From: Parietichytrium sp. I65-24A
Lineage: Eukaryota; Sar; Bigyra; Thraustochytrida; Thraustochytriidae
DNA length: 64,000 nucleotides
Direction of reading: 5' to 3'
NCBI GenBank assembly: GCA_012862575.1
Contig: BLSF01000061.1
Coordinates: forward strand, 124,001 to 188,000
Each line of letters opens with the position of its first letter. The stretch's first letter is position 1. Under the pieces are notes generated by a model. The model made no database searches, had not been told where the DNA came from, and saw nothing but the letters and a program-made list of their open reading frames with translations. Of this stretch, positions 53,731 to 62,715 are shown one piece after another. Position numbers and translations under genes: made by a program.

Positions 53731-55017
53731 ATGAATTCGACCGAAGCATTTAGACAAATGGTGGCGATGACTGCTGGAAGGTCTGGCAAGGAATCAACAA
53801 GATTTAGTCTTGAACGATATGGTCGAGGTGGAAATGGATCTAAGGATAAACGACCTCCACGACGTGGTCGAGGTAGGCTTGGATATTCATCCGAGGAAGA
53901 TTTATCCGGTGACGACTCGAGTTTTACTGATGACGAATCCGATGACGAATCCGATGACGAATCCGATGACGGTCGTGGAAAAGAGTGCACTTGCGCAGGA
54001 CATGCTTCTTCTGAGTCTGATTCATTTTCAAGTGATTCATCTTCTGACTCTGATTCGGAAGAAGAAGATGATGATTCATCATCGTCGGACGATGGTATTA
54101 ATACAAGCACAAGAGGTCTAATTCCAACCTCCATAAGTGCATTCGGATTTTCATCTCGTGGTAGGTCTCAATGGGGTCATTTTTTTAATGGTCAAAACAA
54201 GAAAGAAAAAGACGAGGACAAAGTAGATCAAATTTCGACACCTGATGATGAACCATCCGACGAAAGCGTTTTTGGATATGCTGCGTCAAGACAATGTTGT
54301 ACCTGTTCTGATGATGATGACGACGAAACAAGTGGCAAAGTATCAGATTTTTACCATAGCATAAAGGAAAGACTAAGAAAGGCAAGGCAAGTATCATCCA
54401 GGAATAAGGTTGGGGGGTATTGCGACTGTGAAGGTCAAGTACCATCAAGAAAAACTCCTCCACCAAAGGAGGACGAACAGGTCTGTGAATGCAACGATCA
54501 ATCAGTGCGATCAAATCTGTCATGGAAGGATCGGTTCAACTACCATAGCAAGCTATTTCAACGAAGAATGCTGGGTTGCGGCGCAAGCGCAAATGTAAAG
54601 CCATACCAGACTAATGATGATGATGATCTATGCAATTGTGTTTGTGATTGCGCTGAATCTGACGACAACGCCACATGTGGCGGATACTGTGACTGTGGTG
54701 GTGATAACGTATCAGGTAAATGTGGTGATGCTCCTTGCGACGACAACGAGTATTGCCAATGCCCGTCCAAATCGCCACCACGTGACGAGCAGAATTCTGA
54801 CACGTGCTCGTGTTATGATTCCGATGTCGTAGTACATAGCACTCATGCACGATATCCAACCACGAGTGGGAACGGGTGTACTCGACCATCACCCAATAAA
54901 GACAGTGGAAAAAAAAATGATGATGATAAGCGTGCGGTTGAAACCACAATTCACGAAGCGTCACACACGGTCGACAACACCACCAGAGGAAAGTTTCTGG
55001 TAAATCTAGAAATGTAA
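53731..55017 (+). CDS. Acidic Ser-rich protein with repeated CxC motifs
   Basis: The 428-residue protein starts with a basic Arg/Gly stretch, then Asp/Ser-rich tracts (DDESDDESDDESDD). It also carries repeated CxC units: ECTCAG, QCCTCSD, YCDCEG, VCECND, LCNCVCDCA, YCDCGG, YCQCPS and TCSCYD. This gives about nine pairs spaced by acidic residues over residues ~90-360. Such spacing suggests metal binding as in metallothioneins, or iron-sulfur handling, but no family matches. It lies just after the resolvase on the same strand. Confidence 0.7.
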   Translation: MNSTEAFRQMVAMTAGRSGKESTRFSLERYGRGGNGSKDKRPPRRGRGRLGYSSEEDLSGDDSSFTDDESDDESDDESDDGRGKECTCAGHASSESDSFSSDSSSDSDSEEEDDDSSSSDDGINTSTRGLIPTSISAFGFSSRGRSQWGHFFNGQNKKEKDEDKVDQISTPDDEPSDESVFGYAASRQCCTCSDDDDDETSGKVSDFYHSIKERLRKARQVSSRNKVGGYCDCEGQVPSRKTPPPKEDEQVCECNDQSVRSNLSWKDRFNYHSKLFQRRMLGCGASANVKPYQTNDDDDLCNCVCDCAESDDNATCGGYCDCGGDNVSGKCGDAPCDDNEYCQCPSKSPPRDEQNSDTCSCYDSDVVVHSTHARYPTTSGNGCTRPSPNKDSGKKNDDDKRAVETTIHEASHTVDNTTRGKFLVNLEM

Positions 55018-55073
55018 TTTCTTTTTCTGATTGCTATATATTTTCAAATGTGTTTTAATTTCTTAAAAAAAGA

Positions 55074-55796
55074 ATGCATTCCTCCTCCATACAGCTCGTT
55101 ACACTCTTCATCACTTTTACATGTTCAATCGTTATCCTTGTTGTTTTAGAGGTTTCATCCGTGGACCCCAATGAAAATACAGGTTTGGAATCCGCTTCAC
55201 AACATTTCAAAGGACATGTGATTTGTGAAGATGATTCAGTCAATCTTCGTGCTATTAAACTCCAGAGTGCAACAAGCACTTGCTTACAATCCTGCACGGA
55301 TGATACTGACTGCAATGTCTTGTTTGATTACACATCTTCCATCTATGGTCTATGCCTGTTTTACACCGAGTGTACCCCAGCCTTCGTTCAAACATCTTAT
55401 GTCAACGCTCTAGACGGCACGATGACCTTGCTCACACAACGCGCAAGTGAAGAAATCCAGGCTTCCAACCCAAACACCAAACCTACCGCTCCACCTACAT
55501 CAACCCCGAAACCAACACTTCCGTACGTGATCACATCAGCACCCACCATTTTGCCCACGCGTGCACCTACCTATATACCCACACAAAGTCCAATTAAAAT
55601 TTGTGTTTATACTCCCGATGTAACTTTCAATGAAGCAATCCAGATGTGCTGTGGTGATGTGGTTCAATATTCGAATAATTACGGAACAAAATGCTTTTAT
55701 CCAACTTGTGCTCCCTATGGCACGAATGTTGCTTGGTATAGAGATGGTTGTTGTGCTGGTTTGAGTACTACATCATCGCTCTTTTACTGTACTTAA
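55074..55796 (+). CDS. PAN/apple-like membrane protein, copy 1
   Basis: The 240-residue protein has an N-terminal membrane segment (LVTLFITFTCSIVILVVL). A Cys-rich domain (HVICEDDSVNLRAIKLQSAT, then TCLQSCTDDTDCNVLFDY) follows, resembling single PAN/apple domains, then a PT-rich stalk (KPTAPPTSTPKPT) and a second Cys-rich module (CCGDVV, CAPYG, GCCAGL). The layout suggests a type II surface protein. CTATATATTT lies ~40 bp upstream. Copies follow at 55840 and 57609. Confidence 0.75.
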   Translation: MHSSSIQLVTLFITFTCSIVILVVLEVSSVDPNENTGLESASQHFKGHVICEDDSVNLRAIKLQSATSTCLQSCTDDTDCNVLFDYTSSIYGLCLFYTECTPAFVQTSYVNALDGTMTLLTQRASEEIQASNPNTKPTAPPTSTPKPTLPYVITSAPTILPTRAPTYIPTQSPIKICVYTPDVTFNEAIQMCCGDVVQYSNNYGTKCFYPTCAPYGTNVAWYRDGCCAGLSTTSSLFYCT

Positions 55797-55839
55797 TAAT
55801 TGGTATATATTTTCAAATGTCTTTTTTAAAATTAAAAGG

Positions 55840-56536
55840 ATGAATCCCTCCTCCATACAGCTCGTTACACTCGTTATCACCTTTACATGTTCAATCGTTA
55901 TCCTTGTTGTTTTACAAGTTTCATCCGTGGACCCCAATGAAAATACAGGGTTGGAGTCCGCCTCGCAGCATTTCAAAGGACATGTGACCTGCGAAGATGT
56001 TTCTACTACTACTACTACACGCGCTATCAAACTCCAGAGTGCATCAAGTACTTGCTTACAATCATGCACAGATGATACTGACTGTAATGTCTTGTTCGAT
56101 TACACATCTTCCATCTATGGTATGCCTGTTGTACACCGAGTGTACTCCAGCCTTCGTTCAAACATCTTATGTCAACGCTCTAGACGGCACGATGACCTTG
56201 CTCACACAACGCGCAAGTGAAGAAATCCAGGCTTCCAACCCAAACACCAAACCTACCGCTGCACCTACGATCACAGCAAAGCCAACCATTCCAAGCTTGA
56301 TCACATCGGCACCCACGAAATCGCCCACGCGTGCACCTACGCCTAACCCAACAACCAAGAAACCAACTGCATTTCCAACGACCAAACAGCCGACTAAACA
56401 ACCCACTGCCTACCCAACGACCAAAAAACCTACACCCAGACCAACACCTGAACCAACCATTAGAATCCCCAACATTGGTGGCTACTATGGAAGAATTCTA
56501 CGACATCGAGATATATATATTAGCAGTAAAGACTAA
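55840..56536 (+). pseudogene. PAN/apple-like membrane protein, copy 2 (looks interrupted)
   Basis: Very similar to copy 1 in its membrane segment and first Cys-rich domain, with a longer PT/KKPT-rich stalk and no second Cys-rich module. It appears to carry about one break. TATATATTTT lies ~37 bp upstream as for copy 1. Near-identity suggests a recent duplication. Confidence 0.65.
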
Positions 56537-56555
56537 AAGAATTATAGAGACGAGG

Positions 56556-57554
56556 ATGAAATTCTCACATTTCGTTGCTATTGTCACTGGAACTCTTGTT
56601 GATGCGCGACACGATCTCATGAACAAACACGTTCTCACGAAAGAATGGGTGAAGAACAATCATCTACAAAAGCAGCACTCTGATGGAACGTTATGGCTTT
56701 TCGGTGATAGTCTTAGCGATGTTGGGCGATTTGTTCAACTCGTTGACCCGGATTTCCAGACAACCGCAGCCCCATACTATAATGGCATGTTTACAAACTA
56801 CCCTGGCAATTGGGCGCATCTCTTGGGTAGTAAGAACGATAAACACAGGGTCAATAACTACGCCATGGCAGGCGCGAGGCTCATGTCCAATTGGACAGCT
56901 ACCATGAACTCAGACCTGGTCATTCCTACAGTCGTGTCCCAATGGCAAGACCTTGCGATGGCAGAGGATTCTATGCAGTCCAAATTCGATCTTGAGCGCG
57001 ATTTGGTTGTCATTCAAGTTGGGATGAATGACGTTTCGAATGCTATCGAAAGCAACGAACTGATCACTTCGCCAACGACCTATGTCACCAATTTCATCTC
57101 TCAAATGACCAGTTTCATGAACGACATTCGCTCCGCCATTGGGAATGAAACGCGGGTGGTCGTTTTTACACTACCAAACATCACGTCTCCTTACGAGCTT
57201 GCATTGTCTGCCGATCCAGTTTTCGGTCGCTACATCCCGGCAGTCAAACAGGTCATTGAAAATATCAATCAAGCTTTGTGGACGATGGCAGCGGCGTCTG
57301 ACACCATCATCTTTGACATCAACGAAAGCTGGAATCGCGTGTACGATGCCATGGAGAGCATGCCACTCTTGTTCAATGTTACCGGAATGTGCGGAGATGC
57401 CACCTCAAAGTGTTCACCACTCTCTTGTCCATCTGCTTGTACAAGAGAAGAAGAGCACACATTCGCATTCATGGACGACGTGCACCCATCTTCGAGTTTT
57501 CATCAAGCTCTTGCTCATGATTTCCAGCAGAGGATATCATTCGCATCCGTCTGA
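56556..57554 (+). CDS. Secreted GDSL/SGNH esterase or lipase
   Basis: The 332-residue protein starts with a hydrophobic signal-like segment (MKFSHFVAIVTGTLVDA). The four SGNH blocks are visible: FGDSLSDVGRF (Ser nucleophile, ~50), NYAMAGARL (Gly, ~100), VGMNDVSNA (Asn, ~155) and DDVHPSSSFHQ (Asp/His, ~308). These enzymes hydrolyse ester bonds in lipids or sugars. ATATATATATT lies ~40 bp upstream. It sits between two PAN-like genes and belongs with the secreted/surface group. Confidence 0.88.
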   Translation: MKFSHFVAIVTGTLVDARHDLMNKHVLTKEWVKNNHLQKQHSDGTLWLFGDSLSDVGRFVQLVDPDFQTTAAPYYNGMFTNYPGNWAHLLGSKNDKHRVNNYAMAGARLMSNWTATMNSDLVIPTVVSQWQDLAMAEDSMQSKFDLERDLVVIQVGMNDVSNAIESNELITSPTTYVTNFISQMTSFMNDIRSAIGNETRVVVFTLPNITSPYELALSADPVFGRYIPAVKQVIENINQALWTMAAASDTIIFDINESWNRVYDAMESMPLLFNVTGMCGDATSKCSPLSCPSACTREEEHTFAFMDDVHPSSSFHQALAHDFQQRISFASV

Positions 57555-57608
57555 TAATGTAAACATATATGCTCTACATAGATTAAACTATTTAAAAAAT
57601 CTTTCTGA

Positions 57609-58385
57609 ATGCAACTCATACCACTAATTATCACCTTTATCGCCTCGATTCTCATCCTGCTCACTTTAGTCTCTTCATCCAATGACCCAAACGTCAATAC
57701 ATTCTCCTATGACAATGGAATTGAGTTTCAGGGCATCGTGACATGTGATACGCTCAATGGTATCCGCGCAATCAAATTGCAAAGTGCGACTGATACATGT
57801 TTGCAAACATGCACAGACGATGTTGATTGTAACGTATTTATCGACTTTACCGACTGGATTTATGACCTTTGTCTCTTTTTCACATCATGTGACCCAGTTT
57901 TTCAGCAAACAACGACCACAGCCTCTCGATTTTTAGATGGCACGATGACGTTTTTGACGTTGCGAGACAGCGATGAAGTCAAAGCGTCCAACCCGAACAC
58001 TCTACCAACCAGCGCACCCACCATAACGCCTAAACCAACACTTCCATACGTGGTCACATCAGCACCCACCCATGCACCCACGGCTACACCAACGATTGCG
58101 AAAGAATGTGTCACGGAACCAACAATAAAGACTGGTATTTATACGTTTGGAATTGACGCAGAAACTCAACAATGCTGCGGAGATGATCTGATTACAACCA
58201 CCGAAACAGTTTACTATTACAACGACACTTGTGGTGTGTTTGACTGTCCCATGCTAGTCACACATTGCTCGCATCCAGGATGTGCACCAGTCGACGAATA
58301 CCCAGAGTATTACGAGACTGGTTGTTGTGACGGCTTATCGCGAAAAAGGTTTGATGTTTTTCTTACCATTTGTAAATTAATTTAG
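57609..58385 (+). CDS. PAN/apple-like membrane protein, copy 3
   Basis: The 258-residue protein keeps the layout of copy 1: membrane segment (LIITFIASILILLTLV), PAN-like Cys domain (ATDTCLQTCTDDVDCNVFID), PT stalk and a second Cys-rich module (QQCCGDDL, GCAPVDEYPEYYETGCCDGL). It is more diverged than copy 2, so the family arose by at least two duplications. CATATATGC lies ~47 bp upstream. Its end overlaps the convergent primase gene by 4 bp. Confidence 0.75.
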   Translation: MQLIPLIITFIASILILLTLVSSSNDPNVNTFSYDNGIEFQGIVTCDTLNGIRAIKLQSATDTCLQTCTDDVDCNVFIDFTDWIYDLCLFFTSCDPVFQQTTTTASRFLDGTMTFLTLRDSDEVKASNPNTLPTSAPTITPKPTLPYVVTSAPTHAPTATPTIAKECVTEPTIKTGIYTFGIDAETQQCCGDDLITTTETVYYYNDTCGVFDCPMLVTHCSHPGCAPVDEYPEYYETGCCDGLSRKRFDVFLTICKLI

Positions 58386-59446
58386 AAACTCAATCGTTTG
58401 TAGTTATAAATCGGCCTCTTCGGGCACTCAGGGTCGGCACACCTTCCAATTAGATGCCAGCTTTTCGTGTTAAAAGTGAAAAACATGTTGTTGTTCTTGT
58501 GTGACTTGAACTCGTTGAACGGACATGGCAGATTTCCGATGATGAAACGAAGGATATCAGGATTGGTCGGGTGCCTTGACACGGACCGAATGACTCCGTT
58601 CCTTCGTGAGGCAAATCGTTCGACATTGATCGGGATTTTTCCTCGATAAGAAGTCATTTGCCTTGCTTCTTCTTCGTTTTCTTCTTCTTCCTCCTGGTAT
58701 TGTATGTGAATCATGCGGCATTGCTCTGGGTCAATGTGTTGGATCATATTTTCCAGTACAATCGCTTCATTGTATTGTTGTTGGTGATGATCTCCTTCTG
58801 GTCGCAAGGTAGCCGTAGAGGAATTCACGTCATCTAAACTCTTGCGCTTGCGCGAATAGACCAACCGCATCGACCGAAATTTCGTGTAAATGTTCATGTC
58901 GACGATTTTTCGCAAGCTTTGCACCATCCAATCCGGATTTCCCATGAACGTAAACGTGTCGATCATATCCCTGACAATCTCTTGCACGTCATGTTGGTTG
59001 CGCATGCAGACATTTGTGCAAATCAGATGCACGGAATATTTCTTCTCGGTACTCGAAACCAGCTTACTGATTTGTACGCCTGGAATGTACTGCCGTATGT
59101 AGCGCTCAAAGGTGTCCACTAGAAACACTGTATTCTCTTTGGTGAGGCCAGTTGTACTGTACACCCCGTCAATGTCCATGTGGATCTTGCATGGCTTGTT
59201 TGGATGGATGACCTCGTACACCCAGTTTTGTTTCTTTACTAGCACCAGGTTTTTGTAGACCTGCTGAATGAAATGATTGTACTCGCACAAGAAAAAACCT
59301 TTCTTTCCAGTACCTTCTTCTTTGTCGTAAGAAAACATCGGCAACCATGATTCTTGTTGTCGTTGGATGCATGATTCATAAGGTGACAATTTGTTATTTA
59401 TGCTGTTTGCATAGGAGGTTGGGTGAAAGAGCAAGTCTGATGTCAT
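58382..59446 (-). CDS. PrimPol-type (archaeo-eukaryotic) primase
   Basis: The 354-residue protein shows the AEP primase motifs. They are CKIHMDID with two Asp (~89-94), SSTEKKYSVHLI (~130-141, the S-x-H motif) and VDMNIYTKFRSMRLVYS (~185-201). A C-terminal zinc-site-like H...C-x4-C follows (HLIGRCADPECPKRP). The order and motif wording match PrimPol/UL52-like primases, which make primers on single-stranded DNA. No fused helicase is present; the PIF1 gene at 16.9-18.4 kb could supply one. No clear TATA box is visible. Confidence 0.85.
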   Translation of the reverse strand: MTSDLLFHPTSYANSINNKLSPYESCIQRQQESWLPMFSYDKEEGTGKKGFFLCEYNHFIQQVYKNLVLVKKQNWVYEVIHPNKPCKIHMDIDGVYSTTGLTKENTVFLVDTFERYIRQYIPGVQISKLVSSTEKKYSVHLICTNVCMRNQHDVQEIVRDMIDTFTFMGNPDWMVQSLRKIVDMNIYTKFRSMRLVYSRKRKSLDDVNSSTATLRPEGDHHQQQYNEAIVLENMIQHIDPEQCRMIHIQYQEEEEENEEEARQMTSYRGKIPINVERFASRRNGVIRSVSRHPTNPDILRFIIGNLPCPFNEFKSHKNNNMFFTFNTKSWHLIGRCADPECPKRPIYNYKRLSF

Positions 59447-59503
59447 CTCAAGTAAGCAAGCGTTGCGTGTTTGCGTGTTTGGATGGATGGATGAATGATT
59501 AAT

Positions 59504-60031
59504 TCAAGATCTTTGGTTCGTCTCTTCTTTTACAAATACACCTGTACCCCAGATTTTCTCAATGTGAAAAGTAAGAATCTGATAAGTGTCGCTACTGTGA
59601 TGGTAAAGGAGTCTATGCTTTAGTAAGGTTTCGTAGACGGATTTGATCGTTGGCATCAAGTGCCACCAGACTCGATCTCGTAAAATCTCGTGAATGTAAA
59701 ACTTGAACTTGTGTTTTCGGCAATGGACTACATAGTCGGTGTCTACTAGAACGTCCTTGAAATCATTTTCTTCAATGCTATAAACAATTGCGTCCAGGAT
59801 CTCTCGCGGGACTCGTTCGTCCAGCGGAATCCCCATCCTCCCTTTACTGAGCAAATAGATGTGATTACTGTCCGTTTCAATTTCGAATGTTTCCTGGTTG
59901 ACAATTGTCCATTGGATGATGTCATCTGTTGTAAAAGAAGAAGCAGCGACAGCCGAGGAGAGAAGCCAATCGCGATGTTTCATTACCGCCTTGACTAACG
60001 GATGCCGGTGAAGTATAGAGCTGTTTATCAT
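59504..60031 (-). CDS. Unrecognised 175-residue protein
   Basis: A compact alpha/beta protein with many His in the C-terminal half (HRLLYHHSSDTYQILTFHIE). No family is recognised. TATATCG/TTAAATATATC lies ~35 bp upstream. It follows the PrimPol gene on the same strand with a ~57-bp gap. Confidence 0.65.
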   Translation of the reverse strand: MINSSILHRHPLVKAVMKHRDWLLSSAVAASSFTTDDIIQWTIVNQETFEIETDSNHIYLLSKGRMGIPLDERVPREILDAIVYSIEENDFKDVLVDTDYVVHCRKHKFKFYIHEILRDRVWWHLMPTIKSVYETLLKHRLLYHHSSDTYQILTFHIEKIWGTGVFVKEETNQRS

Positions 60032-60158
60032 CAGAGCGCGTCCGTTTAAATGATAGAGTTGTTAAATATATCGTGAAGCCAAAAAAAGAAAAACACAGAA
60101 GCAGCGACAGCGACAGCAGCAGACCCGGAACGCACTCACTCGCACGCACGCACGCACC

Positions 60159-61667
60159 ATGGCCAATCTATCCGCACAGTCACCGTCCAGCACTACCACC
60201 TCAGCCTCATTGACAACAGCATCGCAACCGCCCTATGATTACCTCCAGATGATGGCACCTCTTGACAAACACGTCCGCTTTGAAGAAGCAGATCATGTCT
60301 ATATTTGCAGCAGCCCATATTTCGAAGGACGCGATGTCATTTCGGCAGTCTATTGGATGAAACAGCAAGAGGAAGCGAGATTGCTCGAGGAGGAACAAGC
60401 AGTCGCGGACGATGAACCGCAGCAGCAGCAGCAACAGCAGCATGCAACACTAACGGAAGAAGAGGTTGAGGCAGCATTCTTCTTGCAAGCTGCTTCTACC
60501 ACCTGTCCCAATGAACAAGAAGAAGAAGAAGAAGCTCAAGCAGCTGCAGCGGCTCAAGCTCAAGCACAGGTGATCGTTCCACCATTGATGTTCAATGTGA
60601 TCAGCGTTACGTCCATCGTCAAGCCATACTTTCCGCACGCGGAACGGATGCTTAACTTTATACGCAGAAATTGCGTCCGGTCCAAGAAGGAAGGGTACTA
60701 TCAACATCTCAATAGTGTAGATGCCGTCACGGGGTTTTGGAACATGCGCCGCGATCGTGGGACGCTGATGCACGAACATTTCGAGCACATGGTCAATATC
60801 CTCCAGTACACGGTCGATTCCGAGTCACCGCTCGCTGATTTCCAGCATTGGCTCAATAAATATCGCCTTGGAAGAGGCTTGCCCGCGGTGGTTGATTTCC
60901 AGATTTTCAAGCGAATCTGCGCTCGTTTGGACGTGGGGAAGGCATCTTCTCGGTACAGCTTTTACCGCACGGAAATGCGAGTGTTTCACCCCGCACTGCA
61001 CTGGTCCGGATCCATCGACTTGCTCCTCTATGACAAGGAGCTTGGGGGCTATGTTATTGTCGACTACAAGCGCACCGACACGCAGAAACTGGTGGACCCA
61101 AAGATCAAGAAGCAGCAGCAGCAGCAGCAACGCAAGCGGTTGCGAAACGGTCAACCGGTGAAAAAGAATCCGATCAATTTCGGCGCGGGACATCCACTGT
61201 TTGAGGAATTGGAGAGCGAAGATTTCAACAAGTACGGCATCCAGCTCTCGCTCTACCGGTACATCCTAGAGAATGTCTACAACATGAAGATTGTCGGTAT
61301 GAAGCTCGTGGCCGTTGAGCGAACAGTGGAAGAATCCTCGTACCTCGGTAAGAAGCATTACGGGGAGCATACCAGTCTGTTGAAACGGACACAAGCCATG
61401 TTTGGCGATTCCGTTGCACGCGAGATTGTGAAAGAGTACATGTGCCACGGTCGGAAAGTACCGGCGTTTGAGCAGTACCCTGCATTGCGCCGCAAGTTGG
61501 ACAAGTTGATTGACGAGTACATTCGCGTCGTGGAGATCCCATTGGACCGATTCAGCGCGCATGTGAACGATGTTTTGGTAAATCACCGCGCAAAATTTAT
61601 GCTTGAAAACTATGCCTCTGAACTGCCTGTAGACATGAAACTTGAACTCGAGAAAATAATGATGTGA
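60159..61667 (+). CDS. PD-(D/E)XK exonuclease (RecB/AddB-like)
   Basis: The 502-residue protein has the nuclease motifs in order: GTLMHEHFEHMV (~205-216, motif I His), SGSIDLLLYD (~286-295, the catalytic Asp), VIVDYKRT (~301-308, D-x-K) and YGIQLSLYRYIL (~357-368). This is the RecB-like pattern also used by DNA2 and by herpesvirus alkaline nuclease. Residues ~75-140 are low-complexity Gln/Glu/Ala. A processing role in recombination-linked replication or packaging is inferred. Just after the stop lie two TTAGGG repeats. Confidence 0.85.
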   Translation: MANLSAQSPSSTTTSASLTTASQPPYDYLQMMAPLDKHVRFEEADHVYICSSPYFEGRDVISAVYWMKQQEEARLLEEEQAVADDEPQQQQQQQHATLTEEEVEAAFFLQAASTTCPNEQEEEEEAQAAAAAQAQAQVIVPPLMFNVISVTSIVKPYFPHAERMLNFIRRNCVRSKKEGYYQHLNSVDAVTGFWNMRRDRGTLMHEHFEHMVNILQYTVDSESPLADFQHWLNKYRLGRGLPAVVDFQIFKRICARLDVGKASSRYSFYRTEMRVFHPALHWSGSIDLLLYDKELGGYVIVDYKRTDTQKLVDPKIKKQQQQQQRKRLRNGQPVKKNPINFGAGHPLFEELESEDFNKYGIQLSLYRYILENVYNMKIVGMKLVAVERTVEESSYLGKKHYGEHTSLLKRTQAMFGDSVAREIVKEYMCHGRKVPAFEQYPALRRKLDKLIDEYIRVVEIPLDRFSAHVNDVLVNHRAKFMLENYASELPVDMKLELEKIMM

Positions 61668-61912
61668 ATTAGGGTTAGGGTAATTTTTAACGGATGTTTT
61701 TAACACTGACTCTGGACACACCAGCAGACCCCGAAACACAAATGTCATGTGCTCCGCAAAAGTTGCTTCACTTGATGAGGCTTCCGCTACTGCGAAGAAA
61801 GCTGCTGAAGTGAATTCGAAAACTCTGACGGTCACCATCTTGGTTCTACAGTCTAGTCAACCTCGATCCACCCCTTAGTACAAGATGAACAAAGAACTTT
61901 CATTATAGATAG

Positions 61913-62200
61913 ATGAACAAGTCGAAGACAAGGCAACCAACCATAGTTGGTATGGACAATAAAATCAAGGAACTCAAAGAAAGAGTTAGTAGATTGGAAG
62001 GCGAGTTTGAAAGCTTAAAGTCGACGAACTCGCAATTGAGTACGAGGATCGGGGAATCGGAGACTCAACTCCTCGAGATGAAGTCTGAGCTCGAGGTTTT
62101 AAAGACTGAGCGCGAGAATTTGTCTAAACAATACGAGGATTTGCACAATCAAATTCTCTCGATGCAGCGCATGACTTCGAGATCTGGATGGCGAACCTAA
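61913..62200 (+). CDS. Small coiled-coil protein
   Basis: The 95-residue protein is almost entirely a heptad coiled coil (IKELKERVSRLEGEFESLKS; ELEVLKTERENLSKQYEDLH) with a short basic head and tail. No family can be named from coiled coil alone. It has TATAGATAG just before the ATG. Confidence 0.6.
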   Translation: MNKSKTRQPTIVGMDNKIKELKERVSRLEGEFESLKSTNSQLSTRIGESETQLLEMKSELEVLKTERENLSKQYEDLHNQILSMQRMTSRSGWRT

Positions 62201-62244
62201 ACATAGACCAACCAACCTAACCTAACTGATAAACCTAGATATAG

Positions 62245-62697
62245 ATGAACATAAAGGAACAAAAAAAGAACAAGTCGATGAGAAAACGAAAGGCCATTGC
62301 TCAGTATGTGAAAAACGAACTTTTGGATCAGCAGAATCACGCATGCATGCATTGTGGTTGCAAATTAGAATTCACCGCCGATAGAATCGCGCTATTTGAC
62401 ATTGATCATGTACTCAGGCATGCAGAGACGTCCGATGATCACATCTCAAACCTCCAAGCACTGTGTCTGCGCTGCCACCGAATCAAGACGGTTCGTGAGC
62501 AGCGAGAAATTTCGGCACGACGAGGAGGTGCAGGAGGAGGTACTGGTGTTGGTGCTGGAAAGAAGGAACGTCGCACAACAAGGACTACAACTACTACTAC
62601 TACTACTACTACTTTTGAAAAAGAAGAACAACAAGATTCAGGATCGGAGGAAAAAAAGTTTACAAACCCATTCCAAAAGTTCGAATTTCTTGATTGA
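62245..62697 (+). CDS. HNH endonuclease-like protein
   Basis: The 150-residue protein has an HNH domain: CMHCGC (~35-40), FDIDHVLRHAETSDDHISNL (~52-71, with DH and N) and CLRCHRIKT (~75-83). This is a treble-clef HNH with four Cys. The C-terminal half is Thr/Glu-rich low complexity, ending QKFEFLD. It could be a homing-type or a repair nuclease; no host intron or intein is seen around it. Confidence 0.85.
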   Translation: MNIKEQKKNKSMRKRKAIAQYVKNELLDQQNHACMHCGCKLEFTADRIALFDIDHVLRHAETSDDHISNLQALCLRCHRIKTVREQREISARRGGAGGGTGVGAGKKERRTTRTTTTTTTTTTFEKEEQQDSGSEEKKFTNPFQKFEFLD

Positions 62698-62715
62698 AGT
62701 TGAAGTTTCAAAAAT

